The notes under the pieces: model-generated
What the model was told of the DNA's origin: nothing
Seen by the model: only the letters and a program-made list of their open reading frames with translations
Database searches by the model: none
Part shown: in pieces, positions 57,670 through 64,000 of the stretch
Layout: every line of letters starts with the position of its first letter
How positions within the stretch are numbered: the first letter of the stretch is position 1
Made by a program: the position numbers and the translations under genes
Source of the DNA: DATFVA01 sp963839165
GTDB taxonomy: Bacteria; Bacteroidota; Ignavibacteria; Ignavibacteriales; Ignavibacteriaceae
Assembly (NCBI GenBank): GCA_963839165.1
Contig: CAWIUG010000005.1
Span: 372,001 to 436,000 of the forward strand
Length of the DNA: 64,000 nucleotides
Direction of reading: 5' to 3'

Positions 57670-58626
57670 TTAAGTTGCTAATACTATTGCTCCCGTAGCA
57701 AGCAGGTTTAATAATACGAGTGGGAGCAGAATCTTCCATCCATATTCCATCAATTGATCATACCGTGGTCTTGGTAAAGATGCACGGAGCAGTATGAAAA
57801 ATGAAATAAACACAAACATTTTTATTATAAACCAGATATATGGCGGCAGAAAACTAAATCCCAGCCAGCCTCCAAAGTAAAAAGTTACAATTAATGCTGA
57901 AATAAGGGTTATTCCCAGGTATTCACCAACGAAGAACATTCCGAATTTCATCCCTGAATATTCGGAATGAAATCCAGCAATCAATTCACTCTCAGCTTCC
58001 GGAATATCAAAAGGAAGTCTGTGAGTTTCAGCTATCCCTGCTATTAAGAATATTACAAAGCCTACAAATTGCGGTATAAAGTTCCATATCCCGGCCTGAG
58101 CCTCTACAATCCCCCGTAGACTAAAAGTACCATTCAGTATTACAACCCCCATTAATGATAGTCCCATAAATACCTCATATGTAATCATTTGTGCTGAACC
58201 TCTTAAAGCTCCTAATAGTGAATATTTATTATTGGAAGCCCAGCCTGCCAGAACAATACTATAAGCACCGAGTGATGACATCGCCAGGAAGAACAATATG
58301 CCGACGTTCATATCGCTCACTATTAAACCTGGAGAGAAAGGAACAATAGCAAATGTCATCAGAACTGATATCATCACTATTGTGGGAGCACCGACAAAGA
58401 TTGGTTTATCAACAAAAGAAGGTATCCAATCCTCTTTCATCATTATTTTAAGAGTATCCGCCAGTACCTGCATCAGACCGAAAGGTCCTACCCGGTTAGG
58501 TCCATAGCGGTCCTGAAAAAGCGCCAGCATTCTACGCTCCAGCCAAATCAATCCCGCAGCTATCGAAAGCATCACTATTAACACACCAATAATTATCGCT
58601 GCTTTTACAATAATATCAGTCAGCAT
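57670..58626 (-). CDS. nuoH: NADH-quinone oxidoreductase subunit H
   Basis: A 318-residue eight-helix subunit forming part of the quinone channel. It carries RYGPNRVGPFGLMQVLAD near the N-terminus, and the acidic E-channel loop 'FDIPEAESELIAGFHSEYSG'. It overlaps the end of nuoG by 11 bases. Confidence 0.97.
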   Translation of the reverse strand: MLTDIIVKAAIIIGVLIVMLSIAAGLIWLERRMLALFQDRYGPNRVGPFGLMQVLADTLKIMMKEDWIPSFVDKPIFVGAPTIVMISVLMTFAIVPFSPGLIVSDMNVGILFFLAMSSLGAYSIVLAGWASNNKYSLLGALRGSAQMITYEVFMGLSLMGVVILNGTFSLRGIVEAQAGIWNFIPQFVGFVIFLIAGIAETHRLPFDIPEAESELIAGFHSEYSGMKFGMFFVGEYLGITLISALIVTFYFGGWLGFSFLPPYIWFIIKMFVFISFFILLRASLPRPRYDQLMEYGWKILLPLVLLNLLATGAIVLAT

Positions 58627-61471
58627 TTTTCTTTACTTTTAACCATTCGTTATACTTTATTTCAGGTTTTACCTTTTCGGCCGGGTCAGAGTGCAACAAC
58701 GTTTTACCCGGTAAAACAGGGAAACCAATCATTCCGCGCGGAAAATATTTTACTATCTTCACAGGCATTTTATAAGATGTTTCACCCGAAGTTATCTCTA
58801 CGTTTTCGTTATCCGTAATACTCTCCCCGGCAGCATCATCTGGATTCATCCATATGCTCAATTCAGGAATTAATTGCTGAACTGCGGGTGACTGGGAACT
58901 CAATTCCTCTGATCCGAAAATATGGTATACAGGTACGGCCAGATATGCTCCATCTTTTTGTACGAATTTTTTCAGACTGATGTTGTAATATTCCATATTT
59001 GAAGAATCATTCCTTTCGAATAATCGTCTACCAGGATCCCCCCCATGTAATGGTCCGCCTACTTCAATCTGGTACTTATTTATCGATTGAACTGAATTCC
59101 ATCCCGGGTACCAGAAAAACGGGATCATTGATGAAGGCGGTTCTCCTCTATATCCTTCCATTGTAAATGACAGCGGTGAATCAGGATCAACGGGAGGTTT
59201 GGGTTCACTAACATTAACATCCGCGTGCATTGCAGTTCTGCCGCTGAACCGATGGGGCTCACGTGGTATCTTCTGTCCCACGATTCTGAATCCCGGCGGC
59301 GGAGTAATGGAAACTATACTTTTCAAACCGGGAACAACAGCTGCCATTTCTTCAAGAACATCTTCATAGACTGATTTGGCGGCCATAGCCTGACCGCTAA
59401 TAACTTCATTTTTCTTAATAGTTTCTTCATTTATAAGCTGTGTTTCCTCACTGGTTCTCTTGTCTCTGGAAGCAGACTCCGAACCGGATAATTCAGCTAA
59501 AGAATCCGCCGATGCCAGCTGTGATGCTGAAGATAAAAGGTGCGACATTATTCTCCAGCTTTCCATTATTTCCTTATTAGCAGGTTCATACACCTGGTAA
59601 TAGCGCTGCGCCCTTCCCTCGTTATTAATAAAAGTACCGTCTGATTCCGCAAACGTCCCCGCGGGGATTACGATATCAGACCGTTCAGTTGTTTCATTTT
59701 CAAGGCAGTCGACAGTGATCAGTTTTGATTGATCAGTCATCTTCCTGAATAATTCTGCTTCAACATCCATCAGGTCATTTTTCAGATTAATAATCACCTT
59801 TCTTTTATTACCATCAACCAGGTCAAGCGGTTTGCCGCCGAGCAGCATAAGTCCTGCACTGTTGGTATGCGGAAAAATGAAACTGAGAGAGAGATTCTTA
59901 TTAAGATTCTGCAGCGAGATGGCAGCATTCACAGCTGAATAAATTATATCCTCTGAGAATGAACATGTTCCCGTAATAATTAAAGGTTTCTCAGCCTGCC
60001 GCAACGCCTCAGCTGCCTGTCCAACAAATTCCTTCTCCTTGTCTGTAAGATCATCCGGAGCAACAATTGAGTTATCAAAGCTGGAAGCTATAGCATTCCC
60101 AATCCTTGCAACATCACCGGGAGCGAGGTTTATTGACAAAGCCGATACATCATCAAGTTTAGTTGAATAAGAAGACGCAATAAACAGCGGGAGTTTTTCC
60201 TCCTGAACAGCCTCACGCACCGCTGCATCCTGCCATTCAGGTATTTTTAGTTTTGCCAGTAATCCGGGGGGAGCCTGTTTGATCGCCTGACGTACCGACA
60301 GGGCAAGCATAGGTGCTGTATTTGTAATATCTTCACCCAGGATCAATACAGCATCTGATTGTTCGATATCATGTAGGGAAGGTGAATGGAAGGCACCGCT
60401 TTTCATTACATCCAGCTGTATTTTCTGAAGTCTATATTGTTCAGGTGAAACACCTGAATAGAAATTATCCTCTCCTACAAACTTTTTAAGCAGGTAATTC
60501 GCTTCCAGAGAAGCACGGGGAGATCCTATGCCAATAACTGTGGGTTCTCCTTCAACCAGGTCCCTTACATGAGAAATTGCTGTTTCGAGATCAACCATTT
60601 CTTTATGGCTGTCAGTTCTTATTGATGCATTTTTTATTCTTTTACTGCTGTTTACAAATTCATATCCGAATCTGCCTCTGTCGCATAAGAAATAACCGTT
60701 AACCTGACTATTATACCTGCTGAGGATTCTTCTTAAGCTGCCGTATCGTTCACCCGCAATTGTATTGCACCCTACACTGCAGTGCACACATATAGATGGT
60801 GCCGTTGTAAGATCCCATTTACGAGTGTAGTGCTGCTTGAGGGTTTTATCTGTAAAGACACCTGTAGGACAAACCTCAACCAGGTTGCCGCTGAATTCAT
60901 TTTCAAGAATGCCGTCTTCATGCCTGCCAAAGAAGACATGGTTATGTGCCGCAAAGGCATCAAGATCCCTTCCATCCGCATAGTCCCTGTAGAACCGCAC
61001 ACAGCGGTAACACTGTATACATCTGTTCATTTCGTGGTTTACAAATGGTCCCAGATACTGGTTCCGGTATGTTCTTTTCTTAAATCTGAAACGTCTGTAA
61101 TCATGTCCGGTCATAACAGTCATATCCTGCAGATGACATTCGCCTCCTTCATCGCAGACAGGACAATCATGTGGATGGTTGGTCATAAGCCATTCAATAA
61201 TCTCTGCTCTAAATCCAGCGGCTTCTGGATTCTTCAAAGAAATTATTGAACCATCGGACGCAGGTTCCATACACGCCATTACAAGCTTGCCTTTGTCATC
61301 GTTCTCATCCTTATATTTTATAACGGCACACTGCCTGCAGGCTCCTACCGAACCCATCGCGGGGTGCCAGCAGAAATAAGGCAGGTTATAACCGAGCGAT
61401 AAACACACATGCAGAAGGTTCTGCTTTCCATCAACTTCGTGCTTATTTCCATCTATCGTTATTACAGCCAA
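58616..61471 (-). CDS. nuoG: NADH-quinone oxidoreductase subunit G (large)
   Basis: A 951-residue subunit (started here at TTG 61469-61471, two bases after the nuoF stop with GGAGA inside the nuoF tail; an ATG 14 codons upstream would overlap nuoF by 41 bases). N-terminal [2Fe-2S] domain with YFCWHPAMGSVGACRQC; His-ligated cluster motif HPHDCPVCDEGGEC; then CIQCYRCVRF...EVCPTG; and ICVHCSVGCNT for the N7-type cluster. The rest is a molybdopterin-oxidoreductase-like domain without evidence of a cofactor. The C-terminal 250 residues are longer than in E. coli and include an unusual Ser/Glu-rich stretch (about 690-720). Secure as NuoG; the tail's role is unknown. Confidence 0.95.
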   Translation of the reverse strand: MAVITIDGNKHEVDGKQNLLHVCLSLGYNLPYFCWHPAMGSVGACRQCAVIKYKDENDDKGKLVMACMEPASDGSIISLKNPEAAGFRAEIIEWLMTNHPHDCPVCDEGGECHLQDMTVMTGHDYRRFRFKKRTYRNQYLGPFVNHEMNRCIQCYRCVRFYRDYADGRDLDAFAAHNHVFFGRHEDGILENEFSGNLVEVCPTGVFTDKTLKQHYTRKWDLTTAPSICVHCSVGCNTIAGERYGSLRRILSRYNSQVNGYFLCDRGRFGYEFVNSSKRIKNASIRTDSHKEMVDLETAISHVRDLVEGEPTVIGIGSPRASLEANYLLKKFVGEDNFYSGVSPEQYRLQKIQLDVMKSGAFHSPSLHDIEQSDAVLILGEDITNTAPMLALSVRQAIKQAPPGLLAKLKIPEWQDAAVREAVQEEKLPLFIASSYSTKLDDVSALSINLAPGDVARIGNAIASSFDNSIVAPDDLTDKEKEFVGQAAEALRQAEKPLIITGTCSFSEDIIYSAVNAAISLQNLNKNLSLSFIFPHTNSAGLMLLGGKPLDLVDGNKRKVIINLKNDLMDVEAELFRKMTDQSKLITVDCLENETTERSDIVIPAGTFAESDGTFINNEGRAQRYYQVYEPANKEIMESWRIMSHLLSSASQLASADSLAELSGSESASRDKRTSEETQLINEETIKKNEVISGQAMAAKSVYEDVLEEMAAVVPGLKSIVSITPPPGFRIVGQKIPREPHRFSGRTAMHADVNVSEPKPPVDPDSPLSFTMEGYRGEPPSSMIPFFWYPGWNSVQSINKYQIEVGGPLHGGDPGRRLFERNDSSNMEYYNISLKKFVQKDGAYLAVPVYHIFGSEELSSQSPAVQQLIPELSIWMNPDDAAGESITDNENVEITSGETSYKMPVKIVKYFPRGMIGFPVLPGKTLLHSDPAEKVKPEIKYNEWLKVKKNAD

Positions 61472-61472
61472 T

Positions 61473-62747
61473 TTATCTCCAGGGACAAGTTTTTTTATGT
61501 ATGTGTTCCTCAAAATCGCTGCGGAAATACTTTAATGCGCTTTGCAGAGGCTCAACTGCACCAGGAGCCAGTGCGCAGAAAGTATTTCCCGGACCTAACC
61601 TTTTTGAATGCATCTCAAGCAGATCGAGGTCTTCCATCCTTCCATCACCATCTTCAATTGCTTTCAGTATTTTTTCAGTCCATGGCAAACCTTCCCTGCA
61701 CGGAGTGCACCATCCGCAGGATTCCTGCGCGAAGAAATGTTCAAGGTTATGAACCATTCCAACAGGACAGGTCTTATCATCGAGTATTATCATAGTTCCT
61801 GTTCCAAGCCGGCTTCCATATTGCTGAACGTTTGAATAATCCATCTTAACATCGAGATGTTCTTCGGTCAGGAAATCTGTAGATGCACCGCCCGGAAGCA
61901 CTCCTTTCAATTTATATCCATCCTTCATTCCTCCGCCATAGTCTTCTATTATTTCCCTCATAACAGATCCAAGCGGTAGTTCCCAGAGTCCGGGTTTCTT
62001 TACTCTTCCGCTGATACCGTATAATTTCGTTCCACCTTCATCCGTCTTGCTGAGGCTTTTAAACCAATCAGCTCCGTTATTTAATATTCCCGGAACACAG
62101 CAGAGCGTCTCAACATTATTTACAATTGTAGGCTTACCGAATAGTCCGCTTACCTGTGGATAAGGAGGTTTCGCTCTAGGGATAGCTCTTTTCCCTTCCA
62201 GTGCGTTTAACAAACCTGTTTCTTCTCCGCACATATACCGGCCCACACTCGTGTGCAGTGCCAGGTGAACTGAATAACTGCTGCCGAGGATATTTTCTCC
62301 CAGATACCCGGCTGCGTATGCCTCTTTAATTGCTTTTGTAATGATTTCTGCCGCTTCCTTATACGCCCATCTTAAGAAGATGTATGCTTTGTCTGCCTGA
62401 ATAGCATAGGCACTAAGTACCATACCCTCAATAAGCAGGTGCGGATCCTTTTCAAGAAGGAGACGGTCCTTGAAAGTTCCAGGCTCCATCTCATCTGCAT
62501 TGCAGATCAGATATTTATGTGGAAATTCGTCGCCCATCGGGACGAAGCTCCACTTCATTCCTGTTGAAAAACCTGCCCCTCCCCTTCCTTTAAGGTTTGA
62601 ATCTTTCACCAGACTCTGAACATCTGCCGGTTCCATCTTTAATACTTTTCGCACTGCCTGGTAGCCGCCGTTCTTTTCATAGTCTTTGAGACTTACCGGG
62701 GTATCAAAAGCATCTATATTTCGGGTTAATGGTTTTTCCATTTTCAA
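61473..62747 (-). CDS. nuoF: NADH-quinone oxidoreductase subunit F
   Basis: A 424-residue NADH-oxidising subunit. FMN/NADH-binding Gly-rich loop GRGGAGFSTGMKWSFVP at about residues 54-70; 'CNADEMEPGTFKDR'; and the N3 [4Fe-4S] motif ESCGWCTPCREG near residue 345, with the fourth Cys later in 'NTFCALAPG'. Complete. nuoE lies 56 bases upstream. Confidence 0.97.
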   Translation of the reverse strand: MKMEKPLTRNIDAFDTPVSLKDYEKNGGYQAVRKVLKMEPADVQSLVKDSNLKGRGGAGFSTGMKWSFVPMGDEFPHKYLICNADEMEPGTFKDRLLLEKDPHLLIEGMVLSAYAIQADKAYIFLRWAYKEAAEIITKAIKEAYAAGYLGENILGSSYSVHLALHTSVGRYMCGEETGLLNALEGKRAIPRAKPPYPQVSGLFGKPTIVNNVETLCCVPGILNNGADWFKSLSKTDEGGTKLYGISGRVKKPGLWELPLGSVMREIIEDYGGGMKDGYKLKGVLPGGASTDFLTEEHLDVKMDYSNVQQYGSRLGTGTMIILDDKTCPVGMVHNLEHFFAQESCGWCTPCREGLPWTEKILKAIEDGDGRMEDLDLLEMHSKRLGPGNTFCALAPGAVEPLQSALKYFRSDFEEHIHKKTCPWR

Positions 62748-62803
62748 CTTTTATTCATCAATCGGAATTTGTTATTCATAATTCAACAATCGAATTTTTC
62801 CGT

Positions 62804-63268
62804 TCATTCATATTTCTTAAGTATATCATCAAGTTTATCGGGACTAAGATCCCGGTGCAGATCATTGTCTATCATTAATGCAGGTGCATGATCGCAAGTT
62901 CCAAGACATGGAATCGGAAGTAAGGTAAACCTATCATCCGTGGTGGTTTCACCATATGAAATGCCCAGGGTCTTACTCAGGTATTCATATAAAGTCAGAT
63001 AACCAACTATCCAGCAGCTTATGCTGTCACAAATAAGTATTACATGCCGCCCCACAGGTCTCCTGAAAACAAGGTTATAAAAAGTTGCGACGCTATCGAG
63101 CTCGTCTGATGTCATATCAAGGTAATCAGCAATATCATTAAGACTTTCATCTGATATCCATCTCTTCCGCTGCTGAACTACCTTCAGAGCCTCAATACAT
63201 CCGGCGCGTTTCGTCGGGTAATCTTTAAGGTGACTGTCTATTTCTTTTTTTTCTTCTTCCGTCAACAT
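62804..63268 (-). CDS. nuoE: NADH-quinone oxidoreductase subunit E
   Basis: A 154-residue thioredoxin-fold subunit with the N1a [2Fe-2S] cluster. Ligands are in LICDSISCWIVG (two Cys) and 'PCLGTCDHAPALMIDND' (two Cys). N-terminal helical part 'YPTKRAGCIEALKVVQQR' is normal. A 71-base gap separates it from the nuoD frame. Confidence 0.95.
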   Translation of the reverse strand: MLTEEEKKEIDSHLKDYPTKRAGCIEALKVVQQRKRWISDESLNDIADYLDMTSDELDSVATFYNLVFRRPVGRHVILICDSISCWIVGYLTLYEYLSKTLGISYGETTTDDRFTLLPIPCLGTCDHAPALMIDNDLHRDLSPDKLDDILKKYE

Positions 63269-63339
63269 CGGCTGTTAGGTATAATTTGTTGTCAATATTT
63301 AATATCTGGTTCTATCCATTAATCGCCATCCTGCACCGC

Positions 63340-64000
63340 CTACCTGTCTATATCTGCAAGAACAAAATCTATGCTTCCAAGTATCGAGAGTAAATCAGCA
63401 ATGGTATATCCTCTGCTGATATAAGAGACCATCTGAATATGCGGAAACGAAGGCGTACGAATTCTTACACGGTACGGTATTGTATCGCCATTACTCACCA
63501 CATAATAACCGTTATTCCCTTTGGAGGCCTCTATCCCCGCAAAAGCTTCTCCTTCGGGCATAACCGGTCCCCAGCTTACATTCAGGAAATGGGTTATTAG
63601 AGTTTCAATATCGTGCATTGTATATGGCTTGATTGGAGGTGTTGTAAGCGGATGTTCCGATTTATAATTACCTCCGGGCATATTGTGCAGGCACTGATCA
63701 ATAATTCTGAGACTCTGTCTCATCTCCTCTACACGTACTACCGCTCTGTCGTAGCAGTCGCCATTATTTCCTACTGGTATATCAAAATCAAACTGATCGT
63801 AACTTGAGTAGGGTCTTTTTTTCCTGAAGTCCCATTCCATACCTGTAGCCCTCAAGCCGGGTCCGGTAATCCCCCATTCAATAGCTTCGGTTGTATCATA
63901 AACTCCAATACCAACCGTCCTGGCCTTAAAAATACTGTTTCTTCATTACCAGGTTATCATAGTCTCTGAGTCTGGGAGGAAGATATTTAACAAAGTCACT
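63340..64000 (-). CDS. nuoD: NADH-quinone oxidoreductase subunit D, C-terminal part with broken frame at the window edge
   Basis: The continuous part (63340-63932) is the C-terminal half of NuoD: 'RTVGIGVYDTTEAIEWGITG', MEWDFRKKRPYSSYD, 'SFPHIQMVSYISRGYTIADL' and the end SIDFVLADIDR. Beyond it the homology carries on in two other frames: NEETVF (site 63928-63932, a five-A run) and then 'SDFVKYLPPRLRDYDNLV' (break at 63944-63952). NuoD carries the quinone-binding site with NuoB and continues to the left on the minus strand outside the window. Two one-base changes would restore a normal sequence, so error is likely. Confidence 0.88.

Overview
The window reads as chromosome of a bacterium of the Ignavibacteria/Melioribacter type (Bacteroidota-Chlorobiota side of the FCB group). 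This is inferred from gene content, not from a marker-gene search. The evidence is a secreted protein ending in an NFPNPFNPST-type type IX secretion (T9SS) sorting domain, a DUF4835/PorD-like protein, a PorV/PorQ-like barrel, adjacent gltX and glnS, PSD-type cytochrome lipoproteins, MASE1 and HisKA_2 kinases, and a canonical nuo operon. Base composition is AT-leaning throughout, and I saw no insertion sequence, prophage or CRISPR array.

Layout. 0-5.9 kb: envelope and housekeeping genes on the minus strand (YtxH-like protein, flippase-like membrane protein, maf, SpoIID lipoprotein, MATE exporter, CoA-binding protein) and a tRNA-Ala. 6-8 kb: a STAS protein, a second tRNA-Ala, a stand-alone receiver and a cytochrome lipoprotein, then an intergenic patch with a repeated palindromic motif. 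8.1-11.6 kb: an apparent ceramide (sphingolipid) synthesis cluster: extended SDR reductase, serine palmitoyltransferase and a GNAT-like acyltransferase. 11.7-17.6 kb: a HEAT-cyclophilin fusion, the PorD-like protein, the PorV/Q-like barrel and a helix-hairpin-helix outer-membrane protein. 17.6-22.3 kb: a signalling module of two paralogous receiver-cyclase proteins divergent from a hybrid kinase with three receivers. 22.4-35.3 kb: gltX, glnS, tRNA-Leu, a FemAB-like protein, rhodanese plus MauE/DoxX, a half-length DnaE-like polymerase, purD, a glycosyltransferase, guaB and an acyl-CoA dehydrogenase.

35.7-39.3 kb holds a multidomain T9SS cargo protein whose sorting domain is separated from its body by a frameshift. 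A roughly 1.1 kb gene-free stretch follows; it carries three hairpin-plus-T-run units and one perfect sigma70-type promoter, probably a small RNA locus. 40.4-45.1 kb is a two-component island of two HisKA_2 kinases and two stand-alone receivers, followed by a Crp-like regulator, a small membrane protein, tRNA-Ser, a HiPIP-like lipoprotein, a GH31 glucosidase, a CBS protein and a frameshifted Raf-kinase-inhibitor-like protein. 51.4-64 kb is the Complex I operon, read on the minus strand in the order D-E-F-G-H-I-J-K-L-M-N, with nuoD incomplete and frame-broken at the window edge.

The strongest candidate for an undescribed system is the receiver-cyclase pair at 17.6-19.7 kb. The two proteins align residue for residue and carry complementary active-site losses: one lacks the first metal-binding Asp (Glu instead), the other lacks the transition-state Asn and Arg. 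That fits an obligate heterodimer built like the C1/C2 halves of mammalian adenylyl cyclase but gated by phosphorylation of two receivers. Several reading-frame breaks (36.2, 51.0 and 63.9 kb) need only one-base corrections, so sequence error must be excluded before any biology is built on them.
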